Positions 47,026 through 56,293 are shown, counted from the stretch's first letter. The stretch is 64,000 nt of DNA from Brumimicrobium salinarum (GCF_002844555.1 NZ_PJNI01000005.1:1-64000), one strand, 5' to 3'. Numbers and translations are program-made. Notes: generated by a model not told the origin, from the letters alone.

Positions 47026-48408
47026 ATGGAAAAAGAGAACATAAAAACGTTGCTCGACAAATTTAAGGCTATCGCAACAAATTCACCAGATGATTTGAAG
47101 CGATATGGCAGTGACGAAACAGAAGATTTAAACTTCCCTCCCGATCTTGTCCTAAAGCCTAGCACAACAAAAGAGGTTGCGGAGATTATGCGATATTGCA
47201 ATGAACACAACATTCCAGTAACACCGTCAGGTGCGAGAACAGGTTTAAGTGGCGGCGCACTTCCTGTTCAAGGTGGCGTAGCATTAAGCACGGAAAAAAT
47301 GAACCGTATTATTTCCATAGATGAAAACAATGCGCAAGTAACAACTCAACCTGGTGTTATTACACAAGTGCTCCAAGAATCTGTAAAAGAAAAAGGCTTG
47401 TTTTATCCGCCTGACCCAGCCTCAAAAGGAAGTTGTTTCATCGGTGGGAACATTGCTGAAAATAGTGGTGGTCCAAAAGCAGTTAAATACGGTGTTACTG
47501 CTGATTACGTTCTGAATTTGGAGGTGGTTTTGCCCTCGGGTGAAATAATTTGGACCGGCGCAAATGTACTCAAAAACGCTACAGGATATAATTTAACTCA
47601 ATTAATCGTTGGTAGCGAAGGAACCTTGGGCATTGTAACTCAAATTGTATTGCGTTTAATTCCCCACCCAAGCCATGACATGCTAATGCTTGTTCCGTTC
47701 TTTGCTGCCAAAGATGCTTGTGAAGCCGTTGCTGCGATCATGAAAACAGGAGTTACACCGAGTGGACTTGAGTTTATGGAACGAGACGCTATCGTATGGA
47801 CGCTAGAAAAACACCCCAACATACAAATGGAGATTCGAGAAAGCCATGCCGCTCATTTACTCATAGAAGTTGATGGTTTCGATGAAACTAAACTTATGGA
47901 AGACTGTGAAATAATAGCTAACGAACTCTCTAATTTCAAAACAGGAGAAATTCTTTTTGCAGACAACCAAGCTCAAAAAGATAAACTTTGGGAAATACGA
48001 AGAAAAGTAGGTGAAGCGGTTAAATCACATTCGATATATAAAGAGGAAGACACAGTGGTTCCACGTTTTGCGTTACCTAACTTACTTTTAGGTGTAAAAA
48101 ATATAGGACAAAAATATGGTTTTCAATCTGTTTGTTACGGTCACGCCGGCGATGGAAACCTTCACGTAAATATCATAAAAGGAACACTAACTGATCAGCA
48201 ATGGAATAATGAATTGCCAAAAGCTATTCGAGAAATTTTCAAACTCACTGTTGATTTGGGAGGAACAATTTCAGGCGAGCATGGAATTGGATGGGTTCAA
48301 AAAGAATATATGGACATACCATTTTCATCAACTTCACTTCACCTTATGAAACAAATAAAATCTATATTTGACCCAAAAAATATTTTGAATCCAGAAAAAA
48401 TCATTTGA
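47026..48408 (+). CDS. FAD-binding oxidase, GlcD/D-lactate dehydrogenase type
   Basis: 460 residues of the vanillyl-alcohol oxidase-like fold. FAD domain: 'PVTPSGARTGLSGGALPVQGGVALS' in segments (about 64-88), 'PPDPASKGSCFIGGNIAENSGGPKA' (about 130-154) and 'LIVGSEGTLGIVTQ'. C-terminal lid: 'CYGHAGDGNLHVNI' (about 371-384) and 'ISGEHGIGWVQKEY'. It oxidises a 2-hydroxy acid such as glycolate or D-lactate; the usual partner subunits (GlcE/GlcF) are not adjacent, so the acceptor is unclear. Single gene. Confidence 0.9.
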   Translation: MEKENIKTLLDKFKAIATNSPDDLKRYGSDETEDLNFPPDLVLKPSTTKEVAEIMRYCNEHNIPVTPSGARTGLSGGALPVQGGVALSTEKMNRIISIDENNAQVTTQPGVITQVLQESVKEKGLFYPPDPASKGSCFIGGNIAENSGGPKAVKYGVTADYVLNLEVVLPSGEIIWTGANVLKNATGYNLTQLIVGSEGTLGIVTQIVLRLIPHPSHDMLMLVPFFAAKDACEAVAAIMKTGVTPSGLEFMERDAIVWTLEKHPNIQMEIRESHAAHLLIEVDGFDETKLMEDCEIIANELSNFKTGEILFADNQAQKDKLWEIRRKVGEAVKSHSIYKEEDTVVPRFALPNLLLGVKNIGQKYGFQSVCYGHAGDGNLHVNIIKGTLTDQQWNNELPKAIREIFKLTVDLGGTISGEHGIGWVQKEYMDIPFSSTSLHLMKQIKSIFDPKNILNPEKII

Positions 48409-48426
48409 ATTGAACTGCGAGATTGA

Positions 48427-48894
48427 TTATTCCCAAAACACATCTTTTGTGTTTTCTTCGAATTTCAATTCATCGTGTAATGATTCAATTTTCTTTAATT
48501 CATCGGATGTTGCTACCTCTTGAATAGCCATAAACAATTCTCTTTCTTCAAATCGAATATGTCGTTCAAGTTCTTCCTCAATGTGATGTAAAGATTTTTC
48601 GATTTCATCCGTTTCTTCAAACAATCGCGTTAGCCTTCTGTGTTCTGCCAGAGCTTTTTTAATCAGTTCATGCTCTTCACCTAAAATAGGGAAGATATAC
48701 TTTTCCTCATCCTCAAAGTGTTTTTTGACATGATTTTTATAGAACCAATCGGTGTATTTTTTTATTCTCTTAATCTCCACTCCATTTGCTATTCCTTTTC
48801 GAATTTTCCATCCCAAAAGAAGACTATGGTGATGTTCTCTACTAAAAGGAATTAATGCAGAGTCGCGTTTTAAAGGTTTATTTTTAGTACTCAT
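48427..48894 (-). CDS. Hemerythrin-domain protein
   Basis: 155 residues, a four-helix hemerythrin-like protein with ligands seen as 'FSREHHHSLLL' (His cluster near 20), 'KHFEDEEKYIFP' (HxxxE near 57), 'LAEHRRLTRLF' near 80 and 'HIRFEERELF' (HxxxE near 111). It should bind a di-iron centre and sense or scavenge O2 or NO. Last gene of a five-gene minus-strand operon with cupin, truncated haemoglobin, Tpx and a small protein, a typical nitrosative/oxidative stress set. Confidence 0.85.
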   Translation of the reverse strand: MSTKNKPLKRDSALIPFSREHHHSLLLGWKIRKGIANGVEIKRIKKYTDWFYKNHVKKHFEDEEKYIFPILGEEHELIKKALAEHRRLTRLFEETDEIEKSLHHIEEELERHIRFEERELFMAIQEVATSDELKKIESLHDELKFEENTKDVFWE

Positions 48895-48895
48895 T

Positions 48896-49222
48896 TTATT
48901 TTTTTAATTGTTTTTCCAAATGGGCTACGATTGCAGAAGTTGTTCCGTCAGCATAAACACCATAGGCATTCATTAAAACACCTTTTACATCATGCGTATT
49001 AGAGGATATTGCATATACTATCATCGAATCACCTGGGTCTGTCTCTCCTTCAAACCGATGAACCTCATCTATTTTAAATTCATCTGCGGATAAGGCCAAT
49101 TCCGATTTCCTGCAAACAATACAATCTTTAGTTGCCTCTATATAAAAATCAGTGGTATATCCTCTTTTAATTAAATCATTAATTGCACCTGAAACAGTTT
49201 CGTAAGTTGGTTTTTTAGCCAT
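48896..49222 (-). CDS. Conserved small protein in the stress operon
   Basis: 108 residues. No domain I can name with confidence; I recall similar flavobacterial proteins ('VHRFEG.TDP.DS..VYAISS', 'GVL..AYGVYAD') being labelled phosphoribosylpyrophosphate synthetase, which is not supported by any PRPP motif here. Soluble, alpha/beta, with Cys in 'KDCIVCRK' that could be a redox or metal pair. It is 1 bp from the hemerythrin gene and 125 bp downstream of Tpx. Role unknown; context suggests stress. Confidence 0.75.
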   Translation of the reverse strand: MAKKPTYETVSGAINDLIKRGYTTDFYIEATKDCIVCRKSELALSADEFKIDEVHRFEGETDPGDSMIVYAISSNTHDVKGVLMNAYGVYADGTTSAIVAHLEKQLKK

Positions 49223-49347
49223 AACATTTTATTTATATAAATTAATCCATACTTTTCACCTTCTACCTAAAGTAAAATACTCAATATAAGCGTTTTAATT
49301 AACATTCAAGAGTTTAGCAGCTAATAAATTAAAAGACAAGACAAAGT

Positions 49348-49839
49348 TTATACTTTAGCGAGTGCAGCCTCATAATTTGGCTCATCGGTAACCTCCTCAA
49401 CTAATTCAGCATATTGTATAATTAAATCCTCATCAGTTACAATAACTCCGCGCGCATGTAAACCTTGTAAAGGACCGCCCTCCATTACAGCGCCTAACTT
49501 ATTAGCATCTCTGTGTCTAAAATCTGAGGTTGTAATTGCATTATCAATACCTTCATCTGTACAAAACCGCTTAAAAGCAAATGGTAAATCAAGTGAAGCA
49601 AATACCAATGCTACATCAGAGCGGTCTTTCAATTGCGCCGCAAACTTATTCAATTGCAAAGCGCAAACCGCTGTATCAACACTCGGAAAAATATTAAAAA
49701 CAACTTTTTTTCCTTTTAACTCATCTGTATTCAGCTCTGATAAGTCCGTTTTTACCAACTGCATACCAGGCAACTTATCCCCTACTTTTGGAAAGTTTCC
49801 ATTCGTTTTAATTTCTTTACCTTTAAATTTTAAATTCAT
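49348..49839 (-). CDS. tpx: Thiol peroxidase
   Basis: 163 residues from ATG 49839. An upstream in-frame ATG at 49965 would overlap the haemoglobin gene by 113 bp and add no family sequence, so I reject it. The atypical 2-Cys peroxiredoxin signature is present: 'VFNIFPSVDTAVCALQLNKF' with the peroxidatic Cys, and the resolving Cys in 'FAFKRFCTDEGI'; 'TSDFRHRDA' follows. It reduces hydrogen peroxide and alkyl peroxides with thioredoxin. Position in the stress operon fits. Confidence 0.93.
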   Translation of the reverse strand: MNLKFKGKEIKTNGNFPKVGDKLPGMQLVKTDLSELNTDELKGKKVVFNIFPSVDTAVCALQLNKFAAQLKDRSDVALVFASLDLPFAFKRFCTDEGIDNAITTSDFRHRDANKLGAVMEGGPLQGLHARGVIVTDEDLIIQYAELVEEVTDEPNYEAALAKV

Positions 49840-49852
49840 CTTTTTCTTTTTT

Positions 49853-50254
49853 TTAATGTAAGTTATTTTCAGGTCTTGAATTCCAAATTGCGAGAAACAA
49901 ACCTGTTGACATTCTTCTCGCAGCATTTTTTGCTCTTTCTGCTCGTTCACCAATGAACAACTCATCTATTGTTTCAAACCAAAGGCGAATCCACTGTGCA
50001 AAATGCTCCTGTGTAACACCATGATTCAGATTACGATCAACTTCGGCGTGCACACGCGGTGGATTACCTTTAAATTTGCGAATTCCAAATAAATTGGTTT
50101 CCCAAAAATCTGTAAGCTTCTCTAAGTGAGGCGGCCATTCTTCATCAGATAAATGCGCATTAAATATGGGACCTAATACTTCATCTGCTCTAATCTTGTC
50201 GTAAAAAGAATGAACCAAATGACTCACGTCACTTCTATTTTCTATTTCCTTCAT
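49853..50254 (-). CDS. Group III truncated haemoglobin
   Basis: 133 residues, 2-over-2 globin. 'SHLVHSFYDKIRADEVLGPIFN' (helices A/B), 'WPPHLEKLTDFWETNLFG' with 'VHAEVDRNLNHGVTQEHFAQW' carrying the proximal His region, and 'WFETIDELF'. It binds O2 and NO and often supports NO detoxification. Its start overlaps the cupin gene stop by 1 bp, and tpx follows 13 bp after its stop. Confidence 0.9.
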   Translation of the reverse strand: MKEIENRSDVSHLVHSFYDKIRADEVLGPIFNAHLSDEEWPPHLEKLTDFWETNLFGIRKFKGNPPRVHAEVDRNLNHGVTQEHFAQWIRLWFETIDELFIGERAERAKNAARRMSTGLFLAIWNSRPENNLH

Positions 50255-50601
50255 TATTTAGAATCTTTTGCCACTTGCTCTACTCTACTAGAAACATCCT
50301 GCTTGGAAAGTGTTAATCGTACCACACTTTCAGTTTTGGCTTTTAAGTCGTGAGGAATTCCACCTTCTAAGGTTAAAATATCTCCAGCCTCCAACTGATG
50401 CTGTTCTCCATTGACACCAAAATCAATCGCCCCTTTTAATAAGTGAACTATGATTGGGAATGGTGTTTGGTGCTCTTTCATGACTTGGCCAGCCTTAAAA
50501 GCGATACGAATTTCCTTAGAAAAAAGGGTCTCTAAAATTAAAGACACCTTTACTTTGTCATCGGAAAATTCTAAATCCTTGGTATACGAATTACTCTTCA
50601 T
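50254..50601 (-). CDS. Cupin-domain protein, first gene of the stress operon
   Basis: 115 residues. A single cupin barrel: 'IRIAFKAGQVMKEHQTPFPIIVHLLKGAIDFGVNGEQHQLEAGDILTLEGGIPHDLKAK' in segments, with His at the usual metal positions ('KEHQTPF', 'IPHDL'). Such small cupins occur next to globins and hemerythrins. It is 1 bp from the haemoglobin gene and preceded by a palindrome. The enzymatic or sensor role is unknown. Confidence 0.82.
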   Translation of the reverse strand: MKSNSYTKDLEFSDDKVKVSLILETLFSKEIRIAFKAGQVMKEHQTPFPIIVHLLKGAIDFGVNGEQHQLEAGDILTLEGGIPHDLKAKTESVVRLTLSKQDVSSRVEQVAKDSK

Positions 50602-50628
50602 CTCTTCTATATTTTTCTAATTACAATC

Positions 50629-50644
50629 GAATGCTTGTGCATTC
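50629..50644. promoter_or_regulatory. Palindrome upstream of the stress operon
   Basis: GAATGC-TTGT-GCATTC, a perfect 6-bp inverted repeat with a 4-bp spacer, 28 bp before the cupin ATG, so in the expected promoter zone of the operon. It looks like a dimer operator (half-site resembling ATGC-type sites of NsrR/Rrf2 regulators), but the regulator is not in the window. Confidence 0.45.
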
Positions 50645-51035
50645 TAATCAAAGATAGTTAGAAATACATATAAAGACAAATTTATCCGTTATAAGTTGTT
50701 AAAGTTTTCATTTACTTTTTGACGTTAATGTTAATTGTTGGTTATTAAGAATAAATAGCTCTATATGATTTAATACCTTTTGAATACTTTACCAGTATAT
50801 AAATCTAAGTCGTCGATCATGTTAATAAACGGTTAGCTGACAAGATTCTGCGCAAGTTTCACTCTCTATTCAGTTGAAAAGAGAAATTCACTTCAAGATG
50901 ACATTAAAATAAGGGCATATTTCAATCGAGAGGAGAGAAGTAATGGAGAGAAGTAATAATGATTTTATAATTTAGACTCTTGCGAATTCATTTAGCGATT
51001 TTTCATCGACAAAATAAAAAAGAATAGTTCAAAAA

Positions 51036-51063
51036 AAAACCACCTCAAATAAGAGGTGGTTTT
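51036..51063 (-). terminator. Terminator of the lipocalin-like lipoprotein gene
   Basis: Minus-strand stem AAAACCACCTC / GAGGTGGTTTT with a 6-nt loop, followed on the minus strand by a U9 tract (A9 at 51031-51039 on the plus strand). Confidence 0.85.
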
Positions 51064-51087
51064 GCCAAAAAAATGCAGTGCTTTATT

Positions 51088-51495
51088 TTATTTAGCCACG
51101 TATTGAGTAACAGTATTGTCCTCATCTTTAAGCCACAGTTCTTTGTTCTTTAAACGCAGAATCTGATACTCTTGAACTGTTTTTTCTCCAAAAAAACTAA
51201 AAGTCATTTTGATATTTTCTTTGTCGTTGGTAAATTCCCAATCTCCATTGATTCCAAAACCTTCAGTTTTCAATGTTATCGAACCACTTTTATCAATAAC
51301 AATTTCACCATCTCCTGCTTCGGCATTGGTTTCTACACCTTCACTTGTAACAATTTTATCTGGAACCCAAGTTCCTGTTATTCTCATTTTCTTTGTCAAC
51401 AAAGAAAATTTTGGACCTTCCTCATACTTATTACATGATCCCAAAACGAACAAAAGCCCTAAAGCTAGTGTTAAAAACTTCATAGTATTTTTCAT
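51088..51495 (-). CDS. Lipocalin-like lipoprotein
   Basis: 135 residues from ATG 51495; ATG 51519 and 51483 are alternatives. A lipoprotein signal ends 'LLFVLGSC'. The mature part has an 'ITGTWVPDKIVTSEG' start and strands ('ITLKTEGFGINGDWEF', 'NIKMTFSFFGE', 'EYQILRLKNKELWLKDED') with the beta-hairpin pattern of the lipocalin-like domain common in Bacteroidota. The ligand is unknown. Single gene with a strong terminator. Confidence 0.78.
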   Translation of the reverse strand: MKNTMKFLTLALGLLFVLGSCNKYEEGPKFSLLTKKMRITGTWVPDKIVTSEGVETNAEAGDGEIVIDKSGSITLKTEGFGINGDWEFTNDKENIKMTFSFFGEKTVQEYQILRLKNKELWLKDEDNTVTQYVAK

Positions 51496-51659
51496 ATTTT
51501 TAATTTTATTTTGATTCAAAAATATATCTAAAATGTTTAATAAACAACTTTATAGCGTTTATTAGTTGATTCTGAATACGTTTATAAATAGTTTTGATCG
51601 ACAAACATAATAATCTCATAGATGTTTCACAATCAAAAAGCTATACATCCACCCGACAA

Positions 51660-54443
51660 CTATATGAGTTTCTCTTTAAGATAACTCCCCGTGTAACTTC
51701 CTTTTACTTTGGCTACCTCTTCTGGTGTTCCTTGAGCTACTAATCGGCCTCCATTTACACCTCCGTCGGGTCCTAAATCAATGACCCAATCAGCATTTTT
51801 CACTACATCCATATCGTGTTCTATAATTACAACAGAATGTCCAATTTCAATTAAACGATTCAGTGAGATCAATAATTTATTAACATCATCAAAGTGCAGG
51901 CCTGTTGTTGGTTCGTCGAAGATAAATAAGGTTTGTGTTGGATTCTTAGCTTTCACTAAAAAAGAGGCGAGTTTTATACGCTGAGCCTCACCTCCTGACA
52001 AAGTTGAAGATGCTTGACCCATCGTTAGATACCCCAAACCGACATCCACCAACGGTTGTATTTTATCAACAATTTTCTGCTCTAAATTTCCATCTTTACT
52101 TTTAAAAAAGTCTAAAGCTTCTTGAATATCCATGGATAGTATGTCTGCAATAGAACGATCTTCGTACTTGATTTCTAAAGCATCATCCTTATACCTTGAT
52201 CCTTGACATGCTTCACAAGTAAGTTGAATGTCTGCCATGAACTGCATAGAAACATTGATAAGACCCTCTCCTTCACACACTTCACAGCGACCTCCAGGCA
52301 CATTAAAGCTAAAAAAGCCTGGTTTTAGATTTCTCATCTTAGCCAATTTCAATCTTGAAAATAAAGTTCGTATTTCATCGAAGGCCTTAACATAAGTCAC
52401 TGGATTACTTCGAGAGGAGCGTCCTATGGGATTTTGATCAACAAACTCTATCGCTTCAACCTCTGCAAAATCCCCTGTGAGCTCTGAATGTTTTCCAATA
52501 TTGTTTCCGTGAATGTCTAACTTTTTAGCCAGTGCAGGGTACAAAATATCCTTAATCAATGTTGATTTTCCAGAGCCACTGACTCCAGTCACACAGACCA
52601 TTCCGTGTAATGGAATTTTTACACTAATTTTTTTGAGATTATTCTCTGCTGCCTCAATTAGATGTAAAGCATGTTTGAGTTTACGCCTATTTTTAGGTAC
52701 AGCAATTTCTTTTCTTCCTGTTAAATAATCAGCTGTTAAACTATTTTTCGCTTGAATAAGTTTTTTATGGTCACCTTGAAACACCAATTCTCCACCATTC
52801 ACTCCAGCAAGTGGTCCTATATCTAATATTTCATCGGCAGCTTGCATAATTGCTTCTTCGTGCTCAACAATAATTACGGTATTCCCTAGTTCTTTTAACT
52901 CCTGAAGCACGCTAACTAAACGCTCTATATCTTTCGGATGCAAACCTATACTTGGTTCATCTAAAATATACATAGACCCTACAAGACTACTTCCCAAAGA
53001 AGTAGCGAGGTTAATTCTTTGAGATTCACCCCCCGATAATGTGTTAGCTTGTCGATTTAGCGTTAAATACCCCAACCCAACCTGACTTAACCAATTTAAT
53101 CGGTTTGAAATTTCAGTAAGCACACGTTTTCCTATCTCTTTTTGTTGTTTATCAAGTTCGATTTTTTCAAAAAAAGCAAGGTTTTCTTCAATAGAATTTA
53201 GAACAAGTTCAGAAATACTCTTTCCACCAACTTTGACATAATTAGCATCTTTCCTGAGTCGTGTTCCTTTACAATCTGGACATAAAGTTTTCCCACGGTA
53301 GCGTGCAAGCATAACACGAACGTGAATTTTATACTTTTTGGTGTTCAGGTAATCAAAAAAGTCGTTAATTCCATTAATATTCTTGGTTCCATTCCAAAGA
53401 ATAGCGTATTCTTCATCCGTCAAATCACGTATAGGTCGATGAATAGGAAAGTCGATTTCAGCAGATTGAACAATAAAATCGTCAAGGTATTGACTCATTT
53501 TATTCCCTTTCCATGGGACAACCGCTTGATCATACAAAGAACGTGAGCGATCCGGAATAACTAAATCTTCATCTACACCGATTACTGAACCAAAACCTTC
53601 ACAAGTATCACAGGCTCCATAGGGATTGTTAAATGTAAAGAAATGTAAATTCGGTTCCGTAAATGTTATTCCATCCAATTCAAAGCGATTAGAAAATTCT
53701 GCGATCTCCTCTGATGTCGGAAAGGATATCCAACAAGAACCGCCTCCTTCCGCAAAGGCCAATTGAACTGAATCAGCTAAGCGTGATTGATGATCTTCAT
53801 CATTATGCCTAACAGCCATTCTATCAACAACAAGTTCAAGTGTTTCAAGGTTTTTTAAAGACTGACCTATAGCATCGTCAACACGTTGTACTTTTCCATT
53901 AATACGCACACGAGAAAATCCTTGTTCTTTAAAAATATTTAACTGACGTTCTATACCATATTTTGAATAATTTAAAATTGGAGCAAGCACCATAAAACGA
54001 ACTCCCTCCTCTTTTTCCTGTACAAAATTCACCACGTCGGTTACTCCATGTTTTTTTACCTCATCTCCACTTTTTGGGGAATACGTTTTACCAACACGGG
54101 CAAATAAAACTTTTAAGTAATCATAAATTTCAGTTACTGTTCCAACAGTTGATCTTGGATTTGTAGAAGATACCTTTTGTTGAATAGCAATCGCTGGTGC
54201 TACGCCTCTAATGAATTCTACACTCGGCTTATCGAGCTTACCTAAAAATTGACGTGCATAAGCCGAAAGACTCTCAATATATCGTCGTTGTCCTTCTGCA
54301 TACAAAGTATCAAAAGCAAGAGAAGATTTACCAGATCCAGACAAACCAGTTATCACAGTCATTTTACCATGTGGTATTTTAACCTCAAGGTTTTTTAGGT
54401 TATGTTCTTTTGCGCCTTTTATGTGAATATATTCAGTCCTCAT
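51660..54443 (-). CDS. uvrA: Excinuclease ABC subunit A
   Basis: 927 residues with two ABC modules: first Walker A 'GLSGSGKSS' (about 33-41), zinc finger 'CPDCKGTRLRKDANY' and 'CDTCEGFG', first signature 'LSGGESQRINLA' (about 469) with 'DEPSIGLHPKD'; second Walker A 'GVSGSGKST', the zinc module 'CEVCEGEGLI..C..C', and second signature 'LSGGEAQRIKLA' with 'DEPTTGLHFDD'. It finds DNA damage for UvrB in nucleotide excision repair. Length is normal for Bacteroidota. The ABC exporter gene lies 74 bp upstream on the same strand, separated by short A/T-rich repeats. Confidence 0.97.
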   Translation of the reverse strand: MRTEYIHIKGAKEHNLKNLEVKIPHGKMTVITGLSGSGKSSLAFDTLYAEGQRRYIESLSAYARQFLGKLDKPSVEFIRGVAPAIAIQQKVSSTNPRSTVGTVTEIYDYLKVLFARVGKTYSPKSGDEVKKHGVTDVVNFVQEKEEGVRFMVLAPILNYSKYGIERQLNIFKEQGFSRVRINGKVQRVDDAIGQSLKNLETLELVVDRMAVRHNDEDHQSRLADSVQLAFAEGGGSCWISFPTSEEIAEFSNRFELDGITFTEPNLHFFTFNNPYGACDTCEGFGSVIGVDEDLVIPDRSRSLYDQAVVPWKGNKMSQYLDDFIVQSAEIDFPIHRPIRDLTDEEYAILWNGTKNINGINDFFDYLNTKKYKIHVRVMLARYRGKTLCPDCKGTRLRKDANYVKVGGKSISELVLNSIEENLAFFEKIELDKQQKEIGKRVLTEISNRLNWLSQVGLGYLTLNRQANTLSGGESQRINLATSLGSSLVGSMYILDEPSIGLHPKDIERLVSVLQELKELGNTVIIVEHEEAIMQAADEILDIGPLAGVNGGELVFQGDHKKLIQAKNSLTADYLTGRKEIAVPKNRRKLKHALHLIEAAENNLKKISVKIPLHGMVCVTGVSGSGKSTLIKDILYPALAKKLDIHGNNIGKHSELTGDFAEVEAIEFVDQNPIGRSSRSNPVTYVKAFDEIRTLFSRLKLAKMRNLKPGFFSFNVPGGRCEVCEGEGLINVSMQFMADIQLTCEACQGSRYKDDALEIKYEDRSIADILSMDIQEALDFFKSKDGNLEQKIVDKIQPLVDVGLGYLTMGQASSTLSGGEAQRIKLASFLVKAKNPTQTLFIFDEPTTGLHFDDVNKLLISLNRLIEIGHSVVIIEHDMDVVKNADWVIDLGPDGGVNGGRLVAQGTPEEVAKVKGSYTGSYLKEKLI

Positions 54444-54517
54444 CTGTTTAATTACGAATTAGTCAATTATCAATTATCAATTACGAATTAGTCAATTACG
54501 AATTACGACTTAGTCAA
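54444..54517. repeat. Short tandem repeats of AATTACGAATTAGTC type
   Basis: Between uvrA and the ABC exporter gene, about 74 bp are built from repeats of AATTACGAATTAGTC and AATTATC variants. They start at the exporter stop codon and end near the uvrA start. A related AATTGATAAT pair lies at 62551-62582. They look like short A/T-rich intergenic repeats, without a known role. Confidence 0.7.
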
Positions 54518-56281
54518 TTACGAATTATCCTCTTGTTCTTCTAGTAATTGTTTATTGTACATTTCGTAGTAAACACCGCCTATTGCTAAAAGTTCATCAT
54601 GTGTTCCTTCTTCAATTTTACTTCCCTCAGCTAACACCAAAATACGATCTGCATTTCGTATGGAAGAAACACGGTGACTTACAATAAGAGTCGTATTGTT
54701 TTCGATGGTGTTTTTTAAATTATTCAATATTATTTCTTCGGTTTCTGTATCAACTGCAGACAAACAATCATCAAAAATCATGAGCTTTGGCTTTCGAATT
54801 AGTGCCCGAGCGATACTTAATCGTTGTTTTTGTCCACCACTTAAATTCACACCTCTTTCACCCAAAACTGTATCCAAGCCTTCTTTAAAATCTTTAATAT
54901 TGTGCCAAACATGTGTCGTTTTAAGCACCTCTATTAACTCCTCATCATTAGCATTCTGATCTGCTGCTAATCCAAACTTAACATTATTCCGAATAGAATC
55001 TGAAAATAAGAAAACACCCTGCGGAACAACTCCCGCTTGTTTTCTAAAATCATTAATATTAATTGTTTTAATATCTTGTCCATCAACCTCTACAACACCT
55101 TCTGTTGGATCAAATTGCCTCATCAACAAATTGATTACTGAAGTTTTTCCTGAACCGGTTCTTCCAATAATGGCCAGTGTTTCTCCTTTATTGATGGAAA
55201 AACTTAAGTTTTTTACAGCTTGGATTCCAGAAGATGGAAAAGTATAACTCACATTTTTAAACGCAATATTTCCTTTAAAGTCAAAAGGCTCTGTATTGAT
55301 ATTCTTAATCTCTGGTTTTTCTCTCAAAAACTCATTAATTCTTTCCTGACTTGCTGCAGCTCTTTGAATCATAGAAGTTACCCAACCTACACTGGCAAAA
55401 GGCCAAGTTAGCATGTTTACATAGAATATAAACGCTACAATATCACCAGATGAAATTTGATTCTGCGTCTCAAAAGATAGTACACCACCGTAATAGATGG
55501 TCAAAATAGTACTAATTCCAATCAAAAAAGTGATTGTTGGTAAGAAAAAAGCATTTGTTCTAACTAATGCCATGTGTCTTTTAAGGTATTCCTTTACATT
55601 GCCATTAAATTCACGTTCAAACCTCCCTTCACTTCCGTAGGCTTTTAGCACAGTAATTCCTGAGAAAGACTCTTGAACTTGTGTAGATATTTTAGATTGC
55701 TGTTGTTGTACTTGAACACTTTGTTTATTCACAATACTCGACACTTTATAAATAATAAACGTCATGATAGGCAATGGAACCAAGGTGTACAAAGTCAACT
55801 CAACACTAATATTGAGCATATAAGTAAGTGTGAAAGCAAACAGAAAAGTAGTGCTGATGGTATACATTACACCTGGCCCCAAATACTGTCTAACGTAAGA
55901 AACATCTTCTGCAATTCTGTTCATCAGATCCCCCGTATTATTTCTTTTGTAAAAATTATAATTTAAGCTTTGATACTGTTCATAAATTTCATTTTTCAAA
56001 TCATACTCAATTAATCGAGACACGATAATTACGGTTTGTCTTTGCATAAAAAGAAAAATTCCTTTTCCAATAGACAATAAGACATACATTCCTCCTAAAT
56101 AAAATGCAAATTGGAACCAATTTTCTGCATCAAATCCTGTTTGAAATTGATTCACTGCATCCTTGACTATGAGTGGCATGTTAACATACAAAAAGTTAGA
56201 TCCAATAATAAAGATCACACCCAATAGTAACCTCCATTTGTATTTAAGAAAATATTTGTTGAGATAGCTTAGAGACTTCAT
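54518..56281 (-). CDS. ABC exporter, MsbA-like (permease fused to ATPase)
   Basis: 587 residues: six transmembrane helices (about 17-300) and a C-terminal ATPase with Walker A 'GRTGSGKTSV' (about 369-378), 'LSGGQKQRLSIARAL' (about 482) and Walker B 'LMIFDDCLSAVDTETE' (about 502-517). The residue after the Walker B Asp is Asp rather than the usual catalytic Glu. The protein should act as a homodimer or heterodimer exporting a lipid or drug. No partner half-transporter is next to it. Related proteins in this phylum carry the same 'DD', so it may be a functional variant. Confidence 0.9.
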   Translation of the reverse strand: MKSLSYLNKYFLKYKWRLLLGVIFIIGSNFLYVNMPLIVKDAVNQFQTGFDAENWFQFAFYLGGMYVLLSIGKGIFLFMQRQTVIIVSRLIEYDLKNEIYEQYQSLNYNFYKRNNTGDLMNRIAEDVSYVRQYLGPGVMYTISTTFLFAFTLTYMLNISVELTLYTLVPLPIMTFIIYKVSSIVNKQSVQVQQQQSKISTQVQESFSGITVLKAYGSEGRFEREFNGNVKEYLKRHMALVRTNAFFLPTITFLIGISTILTIYYGGVLSFETQNQISSGDIVAFIFYVNMLTWPFASVGWVTSMIQRAAASQERINEFLREKPEIKNINTEPFDFKGNIAFKNVSYTFPSSGIQAVKNLSFSINKGETLAIIGRTGSGKTSVINLLMRQFDPTEGVVEVDGQDIKTININDFRKQAGVVPQGVFLFSDSIRNNVKFGLAADQNANDEELIEVLKTTHVWHNIKDFKEGLDTVLGERGVNLSGGQKQRLSIARALIRKPKLMIFDDCLSAVDTETEEIILNNLKNTIENNTTLIVSHRVSSIRNADRILVLAEGSKIEEGTHDELLAIGGVYYEMYNKQLLEEQEDNS

Positions 56282-56293
56282 CTATTAATTTCC

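Larger units (their letters stand above)
50602..51063. other. Intergenic region upstream of the stress operon
   Basis: 462 bp without coding sequence. It holds the operon's palindrome (50629-50644), a perfect 13-bp tandem duplication (GGAGAGAAGTAAT at 50932-50944 and 50945-50957), and the terminator of the lipocalin-like gene at its right end. Confidence 0.55.

Noticed and set aside
49839-49965. Upstream start for tpx at 49965
   Set aside because: It overlaps the haemoglobin gene and adds 42 residues absent from the family.
54444-54530. Repeats considered as a small CRISPR array
   Set aside because: Units are contiguous and vary in length, with no unique spacers and no cas genes nearby.
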